Of a stretch of 64,000 bases of DNA, positions 7,415 to 15,715 are shown one piece after another. Within the stretch, counting starts at the first letter, position 1. Every line of letters begins with the position of its first letter. The position numbers were made by a program, and so were the translations under genes. Origin of the DNA: Streptomyces sp. Ru62 (GTDB taxonomy: Bacteria > Actinomycetota > Actinomycetes > Streptomycetales > Streptomycetaceae); the NCBI RefSeq assembly GCF_002920615.1, contig NZ_PQSU01000018.1, positions 152,261-216,260 of the forward strand, written 5' to 3'. Below the pieces are notes generated by a model, which was not told the DNA's origin, ran no database searches, and saw only the letters and a list, made by a program, of their open reading frames with translations.

Positions 7415-8398
7415 TCACCGGCACAGCGCGTCGCCGAGCGCGGTGCGGGCGTAGCGGACGATGCGTCCGCTGCGGGTGCGGGAGAGCAGACCGGCGTCGT
7501 AGAGGACCGCCAGGTGCTGGCTGACGGCGCCCGGGGTGACGTCGAGGCGGTGGGCCAGTTCCGTGGTGGAGGCCGGCTCGGCGAGGAGCAGCAGCAGGCG
7601 GGCGCGGGGGCGGCCGAGGAGGCGCACCAGGGCCTCGTCATTGACCGGGGGCGGTTCCTCGGAGAGGGTGGCACGGCCGCGCGCCGGATACATCAGGACC
7701 GGCGGGTGGGCGGGATCGATCAGCGGCTGGACTCCGCGGGCGAACAGGGTGGGCAGCAGGACCAGTCCGCGGCCGGCGATGCTCACGCCGGTCCAGGGCG
7801 CCTGGACGGTGAAGTCCCGCGTGGACAGCCGCAGCAGGCCGTCGCTCCAGCTCAGCCGCTCGTCGAGGCTCGCGAAGAGCGCCCCGGCGCCCTGCTCGGC
7901 GAGCACCCGCCCGCGGTGCGCGAGGTCGGCCTCCAGGATGCTCTGCGCGCGTGGCCACCAGCCGGCGGCGAGACAGGTGTGCCAGTAGGCGTCGAGGGCG
8001 TCGGTGATCCGGGCGAGGAGGGCGGCGGGGTCGGCGAGGCCGCGGGTGACGACCGGTGGCAGGGCCTCCGGGGTGCGGTAGGTGGCGCGGAAGTCGGCGT
8101 CGACGACCTCGGGCGGGGTACGGCCCAGCCGGTCCAGTTCCTCGGTGAGTCCCGGTCGGGCGCGCTGCGGGCGCGGGGTGAGGAAGTCCGGCACCCACAG
8201 CCAGGGTGTGACCAGCGCGCCGAGCACCTCGTGGTCGAGGTCCGCCAGGCGGGGCCGGATGCGGCGCAGCCACGGCCGGTGGTGCGGGTAGCGGGCGGGG
8301 TCGTGCAGGCTGCGCAGGGAGAACACCGCCTCCTGGAGCGGGGAGTACGCGAAGGAGGTGGTGGCGAGGTCGCCGACGGCGAGGCGGATCTCGATCAT
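7415..8398 (-). CDS. ArsR-type winged-helix transcriptional regulator
   Basis: A 327-residue regulator with a long N-terminal effector region and an ArsR-like winged helix at the very C-terminus (about residues 250-327). The recognition segment reads TTELAHRLDVTPGAVSQHL and is followed by the wing (SGRIVRYARTALG). This reversed order, helical sensor first and HTH last, is a common streptomycete ArsR variant. The start at 8398 (MIEIRLAVGD) is preferred to one 23 codons upstream because it gives the family N-terminus and leaves a promoter. It is divergent from an MFS exporter, so it most likely represses that gene and itself. No Cys pair for metals is apparent, so the ligand is probably organic. 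Confidence 0.83.
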   Translation of the reverse strand: MIEIRLAVGDLATTSFAYSPLQEAVFSLRSLHDPARYPHHRPWLRRIRPRLADLDHEVLGALVTPWLWVPDFLTPRPQRARPGLTEELDRLGRTPPEVVDADFRATYRTPEALPPVVTRGLADPAALLARITDALDAYWHTCLAAGWWPRAQSILEADLAHRGRVLAEQGAGALFASLDERLSWSDGLLRLSTRDFTVQAPWTGVSIAGRGLVLLPTLFARGVQPLIDPAHPPVLMYPARGRATLSEEPPPVNDEALVRLLGRPRARLLLLLAEPASTTELAHRLDVTPGAVSQHLAVLYDAGLLSRTRSGRIVRYARTALGDALCR

Positions 8399-8420
8399 TG
8401 AGCGCCACGCTAAATCATTG
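8394..8420. promoter_or_regulatory. Divergent promoter with 20-bp spaced ATCATTG repeats
   Basis: The 56-bp space between the ArsR-type gene and the MFS gene is AT-richer than its surroundings. It carries two copies of ATCATTG, at 8394-8400 (covering the regulator's start codon) and 8414-8420, exactly 20 bp (two helical turns) apart. Same-face spacing suits binding by a dimeric regulator. It is a candidate autoregulatory operator; the repeat is short, so this remains a suggestion. Confidence 0.4.
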
Positions 8421-8454
8421 TCCGCGGGGACGCACCGCCGGGTTGGCTGTGTAC

Positions 8455-9759
8455 ATGACCACGACACCAGTCTCCCCGGCCCCCGCCCCGGACGGCGGTC
8501 CCGGGCCGCAGCGTGCCACCCGGGCCGCCGGCCTGCTCCCCACGGACCCGGTGCTGCGTCTGGCCAGTGTGCTCACCCTGGTCAACGCCCTCGGCAACGG
8601 CCTCTACTTCCCCCTCGGCGTCCTGTACTTCACGCGCGTCGTCGGCCTCGACGCGACCGCCGTCGGTGTCGGGATGACGGTCGCGGGACTGGTCGGTGTG
8701 GCAGCCGGGGTGCCGGCCGGGCGGGCCGCGGACCGGTGGGGCGCGCGCCGGGTCGGCGCACTGCTGTGGGGCGGCACCGGGCTGGCCACGGCCGCGTACG
8801 CGCTGGTGAACTCGTACCCCGGATTCCTCGTCGCCGTGGTCTGCGCGACAGGCTTGCAGATGGCGAGCCGAGGGGTGCAGGGAGCGCTGTACGCGGACGT
8901 GCTTCCGGCGGCGACGCGGGTGGAGGCACGGGCGTACCTGCGCATGGTGGTGAACGTCGGCATGGGCGTGGGCGGCGCGTTCGGCGCCGTCGCGCTCCAG
9001 CTCGACACGGAGGCGGCGCATGTGACGGTCATTCTGGTCGACGCGCTGTCGTTCGCGGGTCCGGCGCTGCTGCTGCCCCGGCTGCCGCCGGCCGCGCATG
9101 TGGCCGGACGGGCGCCGCTGGACGACGCCGCCCCGGCCGCGGAGCGCTGGCGGGCGGTGCGGGACCTGCCGTTCCTGGCGGTGACCGTCCTCAACGCCGT
9201 GCTGGTCGTGCAGTACTCGCTCTCCGAGGTCGGGCTGCCGCTGTGGATCGTGGAACGCACCGACGCGCCGCGCTGGACCGCGGCACTGCTGATGATCGTC
9301 AACTGTGCGCTGGTGGCGCTGCTCCAGGTACGGGTGGCCCGCGGAGCCTCCCAAGTGCCGTCCGCCGTACGGGCGATGGGCTGGTCGGGCCTGCTGCTGG
9401 CGGCCTCCTGCGCGGTGTACGCCCTGTCGGCGGGCCTGTCCCCGGTGTGGGCGGTGGCGGCGCTGACCGCCGGCGCCGTGGTGCAGGTCTTCGCCGAGGT
9501 GCTGTCGGCGGCGGGCGGCTGGACGCTCGGCTACGAACTGGCCGACGCCCGTGCCCACGGGGTGTACCAGGGCGTGTTCGGCGCCGGTATGTCGGCCGGG
9601 ATGATGTCCGGTCCGGCCCTGGTCACGGTGACCGCGATCGCCCACGGCGCGCTGGGCTGGGCGGCGCTGGGCCTGCTGTTCGCGGCGGCGGGTCTCGCGG
9701 TGGCCCCGGCGGTGCGCTGGGCCCGCCGGGACGGGGAGTGGCGGGGCGAGCCCACCTAG
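8455..9759 (+). CDS. MFS transporter
   Basis: A 434-residue membrane protein with about 12 hydrophobic segments. The loop after the second helix carries the major facilitator motif A in the form GVPAGRAADRWGARRV. Members of this group are proton-driven exporters of drugs or small metabolites. ATG 8455 follows a short proline-rich cytoplasmic leader (residues 2-25) before the first helix. No good SD precedes it, which suggests a short or leaderless transcript. It faces away from the ArsR-type gene at 7415-8398, the likely controller. Substrate unknown. Confidence 0.85.
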   Translation: MTTTPVSPAPAPDGGPGPQRATRAAGLLPTDPVLRLASVLTLVNALGNGLYFPLGVLYFTRVVGLDATAVGVGMTVAGLVGVAAGVPAGRAADRWGARRVGALLWGGTGLATAAYALVNSYPGFLVAVVCATGLQMASRGVQGALYADVLPAATRVEARAYLRMVVNVGMGVGGAFGAVALQLDTEAAHVTVILVDALSFAGPALLLPRLPPAAHVAGRAPLDDAAPAAERWRAVRDLPFLAVTVLNAVLVVQYSLSEVGLPLWIVERTDAPRWTAALLMIVNCALVALLQVRVARGASQVPSAVRAMGWSGLLLAASCAVYALSAGLSPVWAVAALTAGAVVQVFAEVLSAAGGWTLGYELADARAHGVYQGVFGAGMSAGMMSGPALVTVTAIAHGALGWAALGLLFAAAGLAVAPAVRWARRDGEWRGEPT

Positions 9760-9819
9760 GCGCGCCGCGGGCGGCGGAGCGGCATGACGAACCCCGCGCA
9801 TCCGCTCACGCGGTGTCCT

Positions 9820-10182
9820 GCTCGCCCCGCGTCGCGCTCGGGCCGGGTCGCGCTCGCCCCGGGTCGCGCTCGGGCCGCGTCGCGCTCATGTCGCGGTCCC
9901 GCTCGCGCCGCGTTCCACTCGGGCCGGGTCTCGTTCGTGCCGCGTCGCGCTCGGGCCGGGTCTCGTTCATGCTGCGTCGCGCTCGGGCCGGGTCCCGCTC
10001 ACGCTGCGTCGTGCTCAGGCCGGGTCTTGTTCATGTCGCGCCGCGCTCGGGCCGGGTCTCGTTCTTGCGCCGTCCCGCTCGCGCCGTCCCGCTTGCGCCG
10101 TCCCGCTCGCGCCGTCCCGCTCGCGCCGCCCCGCTCGCGCGGCGTCCCGCTCGCGCCGCGCCGCGTTCACGCCGCGTCCCCC
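9820..10182. repeat. Degenerate 14-16 bp tandem repeat array
   Basis: The convergent intergenic space between the MFS gene and the CHAT gene is filled by about 22 imperfect head-to-tail copies of a short unit. The left and middle part uses a 16-bp unit close to CGCTCGGGCCGGGTCT, often alternating with a variant like CGTTCATGCTGCGTCG to give a 32-bp higher-order period. The right end (from about 10070) switches to a 14-bp unit CGCTCGCGCCGTCC. Every frame across it reads Arg/Ser/Ala-rich low-complexity peptide, so it is not coding. It resembles a bacterial minisatellite. Confidence 0.85.
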
Positions 10183-12795
10183 TCACGCCGCCCCGAACGC
10201 CGCGAACGCCCAGCCCGTCGCCTGGTGCAGAGCGTCGCCCGGCAGGGTCGTACGGGCGTCTCTCAACGCCTCGGCCAGGGAGAGGCCCGCGCCGAGGCCC
10301 TTGTGCAGGGCCAGCATCAGCGGGACGACCGCCGCGTCGTTGACCGGGGCGCTGCTCGCCACCACCCCGGCCGTGCCCAGCGGCAGCAACGCCGTGACCA
10401 GGCCGAGGAGTTCATCGGCGCCGACCGAGGCGAGCCGGGCGGTGTCGCAGCTCGACAGGATGATCCGGTACGGACTGCGGGCCAGGCGTTCGAAGTCGTG
10501 GACGATCAGCGGGCCGTCGGCCATGCGGAGGGCGGAGAACAGGGGGCTGTCGGCGCGGAACGTGCCGTGCGCGGCGAGATGGGCGAGACCCGCGCCGTCG
10601 AGTTCCGCCAGCACCCGGGGCACCTGGGCCTCGTCGCCCTCCAGGACCGTCGCCGTGCCGTACCGGTCCGCCAGCTCGGGCACCTCCGCGCCGCCCGTCG
10701 CGAGGCCGGGGCCACGCACCAGCACGGGCCGCCCGTCCGGCGGCGGCGCCGTCTCCCGGGCGCGCAGCCAGCTGTTCGCCGACGGCGACACGCTGAGCAC
10801 CCGCTCCCGCAGCGCGGGCAGCAGCGCCCACGGCACCCGGTGCAGCGCGCCGGGCGGCACGATCACCACCGGGCCCGGGCCGAGGTGTCGTACCGCCCCG
10901 GCCAGCAGAAGTTCTTCCAGCCGCCGGCCGGCGGCCTCCACGACAGGGAGCCGGGCCTCGGCGCCCGGGTGCGCGAGCCGCCGCAGCCCGGCCTGCACGT
11001 GCTCGGCCTCGGCCACCGCCTCCGCCAGCGAGCCGCCGGCGAACCGCCGTACCTTTCCCTGCCCGCACAGCAGGACGTGCACCCGGCCGTCGACCACCGC
11101 CAGTTCGACCAGCCGCCCGTCACCGAGCCGGTCCAGCAGCCGGCCCACGTCGAGACGGTCGCCCGCGTCGGCGGCGGCCCCGCCCATGTGCCGGGTGCGC
11201 GAGCGGATCTCCCTCTCCAGGCGTCGCTGTTCGCGCTCCAGCGCCGGCACCGGGCGGCCCTCCATCCGGGCGGCCTCCGCGCGGGCCGCGATCTCCCGGT
11301 AGGCGGTCAGCCCGCTCAGCAGCGCCGGATCGTCGGGCGGCCGGGTCGGCGGCGCCGACAGCACGGTCGCCCGCCACCGCTCGCTCCACCCCAGCAGCCG
11401 CCGCGGACTGCCCTCGGCGAGGCTCACCTCCTGCGCCAGCGCGGCCAGTTCGGCACCCTGCGCGGTCGCGTGGGCGCGCAGCTCCGAGGCGCCCAGCGTC
11501 ATCCGGTGGTCGTCCAGCACGTCCAGCCCGCGCCGGCACGCCTCCAGCACACCGCGCCGGGAACCGGCCGCCCGCGCCCGCAGCGCCTGCGCCGCCCAGC
11601 CCGTCATCCGGGCCGGCGGCGGCCCGCCGTGCCGGCTGCGGGCGGCCACCGCCAAGTGCCGTTCCGCGTCCGCCGTCCAGCCCAGCGCCAGCGCGATCCG
11701 GCCCGCGAGCAGGGAGGCCTCGGGCGCGGCCGGGGAGCCGAAGGCGGCCAGCCGCTCGGCGACCGCCGCCGCGTCCGCGACCATCCGCCCCGACCGGCGC
11801 CCGGCCGCCACCCGCGCCTCGATCAGCACCAGCCGGGCGTGCGTCTCCCACCAGGTCCGGCGCTGCGCCGCGAACAGCCGTACGGCCACGGCCGCGCGGG
11901 CTATGGCGGTGTGCGCGTCCCCGGCGGAACGGGCGGCCCGCGCGGCGGCCAGCAGCAGCTCGGCCTTACGGGTGGACTGCCCGCCGATCCGGTCCAGCAG
12001 CGCGATCGCCGCGTCCGCCTCGGCCAGCGCCTCCGGGGCGAGCCCCGCCGCCATCAGCACCTCGCAGCGCCGGATCGACAGGTTGTAGGTGGGGGTGCCC
12101 AGCTTGGCGTAGCGCTCCTCGGCCTCGTCCAGCAGCCGCAGCGCCGCCGGTATGGCACCGGAGCGGAACGCGGCCAGGCCCCGGCTCTCCACCGCGTCCG
12201 CCTTGTCGTGCTCCTGGCCGGTGGTGTCCCACAGCCGCTCCGCCGCCGTGAAGTCGGCGACGGCCCGCTCCACCGCGCCGAGCGCGAGGTGCACGGTGGC
12301 CCGCAGGGTCAGCGCCCGCGCGGTCCAGATGTCGTCGGTGACCTGCCGCAGGACGGGAAGGGCCCGCCGTACGTCCTCCAGGGCCTCGCGATGGTGCCCC
12401 AGCACCCACCACACGTAGGCCCGCCGGTACAGCACCCGGGCCCGGGTGTGTCCGCTGCCCCGGGCGACCCCCCGCTCGAAGGAGGCGAGCCCCTGCCGAG
12501 TGCGCCCCGCGTGCACCAGTGCGACCCCGAGGGTCGCGAGCACATCGGCCTCCCGGTCGGCCGACTCGGCGCGCGCGGCCAGGTCCCGGGCCCGCCGCAG
12601 ATGCCTCAGCGCGATCCGCAGATCGCCGAAGTCCCGCTGCCAGATGCCGAGCACCTGGTGGGCGACGCTCGCGTGGACCGGTGACGGAGCGGCACGCAGG
12701 ACGTGTTCGGCACGCGCCCGGGCCTCGCCCGGATCGGCGAACACCATGGGCAGCAGTTCGAGAACCGGCTCGCTTCCCGCTGTCACGTCTCGCAT
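10183..12795 (-). CDS. TPR-repeat protein with C-terminal CHAT (caspase-HetF) protease domain
   Basis: An 870-residue protein. Residues 1 to about 450 are TPR-like helical hairpins (for example ALRHLRRARDLAARAES and AVADFTAAERLWDTTGQ). The C-terminus is a CHAT domain, a caspase-like cysteine peptidase: the catalytic dyad is His743 (AHLAAHGTF) and Cys783 (ILSSCDTA). TPR-CHAT proteins cut partner proteins after a trigger is sensed through the helical part; the type III-E CRISPR partner Csx29 is one such case. Here it is divergent (76 bp) from a subtilase, a sigma factor and a small protein, so these are its likely partners or substrates. The start ATG 12795 follows a TGATACA -10-like element, and the leader is short. 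No membrane segment or signal peptide is present. Confidence 0.88.
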   Translation of the reverse strand: MRDVTAGSEPVLELLPMVFADPGEARARAEHVLRAAPSPVHASVAHQVLGIWQRDFGDLRIALRHLRRARDLAARAESADREADVLATLGVALVHAGRTRQGLASFERGVARGSGHTRARVLYRRAYVWWVLGHHREALEDVRRALPVLRQVTDDIWTARALTLRATVHLALGAVERAVADFTAAERLWDTTGQEHDKADAVESRGLAAFRSGAIPAALRLLDEAEERYAKLGTPTYNLSIRRCEVLMAAGLAPEALAEADAAIALLDRIGGQSTRKAELLLAAARAARSAGDAHTAIARAAVAVRLFAAQRRTWWETHARLVLIEARVAAGRRSGRMVADAAAVAERLAAFGSPAAPEASLLAGRIALALGWTADAERHLAVAARSRHGGPPPARMTGWAAQALRARAAGSRRGVLEACRRGLDVLDDHRMTLGASELRAHATAQGAELAALAQEVSLAEGSPRRLLGWSERWRATVLSAPPTRPPDDPALLSGLTAYREIAARAEAARMEGRPVPALEREQRRLEREIRSRTRHMGGAAADAGDRLDVGRLLDRLGDGRLVELAVVDGRVHVLLCGQGKVRRFAGGSLAEAVAEAEHVQAGLRRLAHPGAEARLPVVEAAGRRLEELLLAGAVRHLGPGPVVIVPPGALHRVPWALLPALRERVLSVSPSANSWLRARETAPPPDGRPVLVRGPGLATGGAEVPELADRYGTATVLEGDEAQVPRVLAELDGAGLAHLAAHGTFRADSPLFSALRMADGPLIVHDFERLARSPYRIILSSCDTARLASVGADELLGLVTALLPLGTAGVVASSAPVNDAAVVPLMLALHKGLGAGLSLAEALRDARTTLPGDALHQATGWAFAAFGAA

Positions 12796-12871
12796 GGTAG
12801 TGGCCTGTTGTATCAGACGGTGGTCCCGCGGCTCTCACTGTCGAACACCGTCTTGAGGGGGAGGACACCAC
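12796..12871. promoter_or_regulatory. Divergent promoter of the CHAT and subtilase genes
   Basis: This 76-bp gap must hold promoters for both directions. It contains TGTATCAGAC (12809-12818), which reads GTCTGATACA toward the CHAT gene as a plausible -10 region, and a strong GGGGGAGG ribosome site for the subtilase (about 12856-12863). The same ten bases occur at 5481-5490 in front of the metalloprotease gene, in the same orientation relative to that gene. A shared control region implies the two arms of the cluster are balanced against each other. Confidence 0.45.
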
Positions 12872-14305
12872 ATGGCACCACATCGATTCCACGAGCAGTT
12901 CCACCACATCCAGCGCTCCCTGCCGGACGTCCCCCTCACCATGGGGCCGGACGACTCCGCCGGGTACTTCTACGAGAAGGGCGTCGTCCTCGTCCGGGAC
13001 GGCGAGGAGGCCCGGTTCGTCGAGGACGCCGTGCGCACGCACTTCACCGAGACCCAGGGACTCGTCCCCGACCACGTGCGCCGCGTGGGCCCGCGGGCCG
13101 GCCGCACCGGCGTCACCCGCATCCGGGTCGGCGACCCGGCCGAGGGCGAGGACAGCGTGCCGCACGCCCTGCGCGCCGTGCGGGAGGCCGAGGACCGCCA
13201 GGGCCGGCGGCTGGCCGGCCGCAACCACGTGGTGCACATCGCGGGGAACGTCAACGCCTGCCCCGGCGACGAGCCCGTGCCCGTCCCGCGCACCGAGACC
13301 GCCAACCCGGCCCCGGCCGAGGGAAGTTACGACCCGGCCACCGCGGTCGGCGTCCTCGTGATCGACACCGGCCTGGTGCACGACCACCGCTCCTACCCGC
13401 TGCTCGCCCACACCACGGGCGACGCCCAGCTCACCGAGACCGACGCCGACGGCGTGCTGCGCCAGTACGTCGGCCACGGCACGTTCATCGCCGGGATCCT
13501 CGCGGCCGTCGCCCCCAACACCGACATCACCGTGCGCGGCACGCTCAACGACGCCGGCGCCGTCCTGGAGTCGGAGTTCGGCGCCCTGCTCTTCGACGCG
13601 GTCGACCGGGGCGGCTGGCCGGACATCATCAGCCTCTCCGCGGGCACGCCCAGCGCGGACACCGACGGCCTGATCGGTCTGGACGCGTTCATGGCGGAAC
13701 TGCGCGAGCAGCGGACCCTGCTGGTGGCCGCCGCCGGCAACAACGGCAGCGACATCCCGTTCTGGCCCGCCGCCTACGCCGGCCTGCCCGAGTTCGCCGA
13801 CTGCGTGCTGTCGGTCGGCGCCCTCCGCTCGGACGGCGCGTCCGGGGCCTGCTTCACCAACCACGGGCCATGGGTGCGCGTGCACGCCCCCGGCGAGCGC
13901 CTCACCAGCGCCCTGACCGGCTTCACCGCGCCCGTGCCGTACATCTACCAGCACTCCACCTACGACGCCTGCCGGTTCGGCGACGCCGACTACGCCTGCA
14001 CCTGCCAGTTCCCGCGCCACACCGGTGTGCTGAGCGAGGGCCGGGAGAGCACCGGCGCCAAGCCGGACCAGGTGATGTTCGACGGCCTGGCGCAGTGGAG
14101 CGGCACCTCCTTCGCCACCCCGGTGGCCGCGGGACTGGTCGCCGCGCGGATGACCGCGTACCGGGAACGCGACCCGCGGGCGGCCGGTACCGGGCTGCTG
14201 GCCGCGGACGCGGAGCGGGCCGAGGTGCGCGGGGCGGATGTCGCGGCGCTCCGGCCGCCGACCTGGCGCCCGGTCCCCGCCGTGCTCCCGGCGCTGCCCG
14301 CATGA
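12872..14305 (+). CDS. Cytoplasmic S8 (subtilisin-like) serine peptidase
   Basis: A 477-residue subtilase with a complete triad: Asp165 (VLVIDTG), His202 (GHGTFIAG), Ser413 (SGTSFATP), and oxyanion Asn near 290 (AAAGNNG). There is no signal peptide, so it should act inside the cell. Residues 1-155 form an extra N-terminal domain of unknown fold. An insertion before the Ser motif (residues 355-400) holds three closely spaced Cys (C367, C376, C378), with others at 130, 311 and 327, suggesting a metal- or redox-sensitive loop. ATG 12872 has a strong GGGGGAGG ribosome site. Its stop overlaps the extended frame of the sigma factor, so the pair is probably co-expressed. It is divergent from the CHAT protease. 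Confidence 0.88.
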   Translation: MAPHRFHEQFHHIQRSLPDVPLTMGPDDSAGYFYEKGVVLVRDGEEARFVEDAVRTHFTETQGLVPDHVRRVGPRAGRTGVTRIRVGDPAEGEDSVPHALRAVREAEDRQGRRLAGRNHVVHIAGNVNACPGDEPVPVPRTETANPAPAEGSYDPATAVGVLVIDTGLVHDHRSYPLLAHTTGDAQLTETDADGVLRQYVGHGTFIAGILAAVAPNTDITVRGTLNDAGAVLESEFGALLFDAVDRGGWPDIISLSAGTPSADTDGLIGLDAFMAELREQRTLLVAAAGNNGSDIPFWPAAYAGLPEFADCVLSVGALRSDGASGACFTNHGPWVRVHAPGERLTSALTGFTAPVPYIYQHSTYDACRFGDADYACTCQFPRHTGVLSEGRESTGAKPDQVMFDGLAQWSGTSFATPVAAGLVAARMTAYRERDPRAAGTGLLAADAERAEVRGADVAALRPPTWRPVPAVLPALPA

Positions 14306-14364
14306 CGGCCGGAACCCTCCGCTCCACGGCGTACGATGACAGGCCGTACACGAGGGGTGGAGCC

Positions 14365-14940
14365 GTGGACCGAGCAGAGGTCGGCGCGTTGGTCCAGTCC
14401 GCCGTCGACGGGGACGCCGCGGCCTGGAAGGCGCTGGTGGAAGGGATGAGTCCGCTGGTGTGGTCGGTCGTGCGGGCACACCGGCTGTCGGACGCCGACG
14501 GGCACGAGGTCTTCCAGACCACCTGGTTCCGCTTCGCCCAGCATCTGGGCCGCATACGGGAACCCGACAAGGCCGGCGCCTGGCTGGCCAGTACCGCCCG
14601 GCACGAGTGCCTGAAGGTGCTCAAGGGCCTGGCGCGACTGACCCTGACCGACGATCCACGGGTGCTGGACCGGGCCAGCGAGGACCGGACGCCGGAAGAG
14701 ACGCTGATCGATTCCGAGGAGGCGGCGGACCGGGCCGAGCGGGTCCGCCGCCTGTGGCAGGAGCTGGACGGACTGGGCGAGCGCTGCCGGCAGTTGCTGC
14801 GCGTGCTGATGGCCTCGCCGCCGCCCAGCTACGGGGAGATCTCGGCCGCCCTCGGCATCGCGGTCGGCAGCATCGGCCCGCTCCGCCAGCGCTGTCTGCG
14901 CCGGCTGCGGGCCCGGATGGACGCGCGGGGTGCGGTGTGA
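14365..14940 (+). CDS. ECF-like sigma-70 family RNA polymerase sigma factor
   Basis: A 191-residue sigma factor with region 2 (residues 8-75, including DADGHEVFQTTWFRFAQHL, the DNA-melting and -10 binding helix) and region 4 (about 125-185, HTH around PPSYGEISAALGIAVGSIG). No regions 1 or 3 are present, as in ECF factors. GTG 14365 is chosen for the GAGGGGTGGAG ribosome site just before it; an in-frame ATG at 14302 would overlap the subtilase stop (ATGA) and add 21 residues. Its last bases overlap the start of the next gene (GTGTGA), so that protein is made together with it and may be its control partner. The subtilase and CHAT protease next door suggest that its release or destruction is proteolytic. 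Confidence 0.85.
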   Translation: MDRAEVGALVQSAVDGDAAAWKALVEGMSPLVWSVVRAHRLSDADGHEVFQTTWFRFAQHLGRIREPDKAGAWLASTARHECLKVLKGLARLTLTDDPRVLDRASEDRTPEETLIDSEEAADRAERVRRLWQELDGLGERCRQLLRVLMASPPPSYGEISAALGIAVGSIGPLRQRCLRRLRARMDARGAV

Positions 14941-15407
14941 ACGGCGACGACAGGCCCGAGGGGCCGGAGGAGTTCGCGGACGGGCTGCTGGAGGAGGAGC
15001 TGCGCCAGGCGGCCGCCGTCCTGGACCCGGTCCCGGCCGAGCTGGTCCAGGCGGCCGTGGAGGCGTTCGCGCTGCACGACCTGGACGCCCGGCTCGCCGA
15101 GCTGACCTTCGACTCGCTCGTGGACGCGCTGCCCGTCAGGGGGGTCACGGACGCGCCGCGCATGCTGACGTTCCGCGCGGGCGAGGTGACCGTCGACGTG
15201 GAGGTCACCGAGGACGGTCTGATCGGCCAGCTGCTGCCGCCGCAGGCGGCGCGGATCGAGGTACTCGGCGGCCCGCAGACCACCCACGGCCCGCTGACCG
15301 CGGATCCTCTCGGCCGGTTCACCAGCGCCACCCCGCCGTCCGGCCCCTTCGCCCTGCGCCTGCGCACCGGCGCGGAGGTGATCGTCACGGAGTGGCTGCG
15401 GCCCTGA
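14937..15407 (+). CDS. Small sigma-linked protein, possible anti-sigma or protease target
   Basis: A 156-residue protein with no enzyme motif. Residues 1-65 are acidic and helical (FADGLLEEELRQAAAVLDP, then ALHDLDARLAELTFDS), the size and character of a sigma-binding helical domain. Residues 75-156 are beta-rich and end in a compact sandwich-like pattern (DPLGRFTSATPPSGPFALRL). No membrane helix or zinc-binding HxxxCxxC is present, unlike classical anti-sigma factors. GTG 14937 overlaps the sigma gene stop by 4 bases, so translation is coupled. A role as soluble regulator of the sigma factor, or as the substrate cut by the neighbouring proteases, is inference from the coupling. Confidence 0.7.
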   Translation: MNGDDRPEGPEEFADGLLEEELRQAAAVLDPVPAELVQAAVEAFALHDLDARLAELTFDSLVDALPVRGVTDAPRMLTFRAGEVTVDVEVTEDGLIGQLLPPQAARIEVLGGPQTTHGPLTADPLGRFTSATPPSGPFALRLRTGAEVIVTEWLRP

Positions 15408-15715
15408 CCGGACCGCGCCAGGCGGGCCGACGGGCCAGCGCCGGTCCACCGCGCGGGGTCCCCGCCGGTGGGCCAGGGCTGGCCGGGGTTGCGCCGGGGT
15501 GAGCCGTGTGGTTGGGCCCCGGGGGCGAGTCGGGTGTCCGCCGGGGCTGGTCGAGGCTGCCGGGGCCGGGCCGCGGGTCCGGTTGGGAGCCCGTGGCGGT
15601 GGTCGGACGGAGCCCGGCCGCTGGTCGGGGATCGCGTCCGCCTGACTCAGGGCGTCCGCGTGGCCTCAGCAGGAAGGCGAACGGCCGCTCGGCGAGCGTC
15701 GCTGCGCCCGGTCGG
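15408..15715. other. Convergent intergenic space, no gene seen
   Basis: About 308 bases of very GC-rich DNA between two converging genes. No frame has a convincing start, ribosome site or conserved motif. GGCCGGGG/CCCCGGCC-like blocks (15478-15590) could fold and end transcription from both sides, but no clean long stem was found. Confidence 0.6.

Noticed and set aside
9784..12684. 966-codon forward frame across the repeat array and the CHAT gene
   Set aside because: Its start lies in the minisatellite and the rest is the complement of the CHAT gene; Arg/Pro/Gln-rich with no motif.
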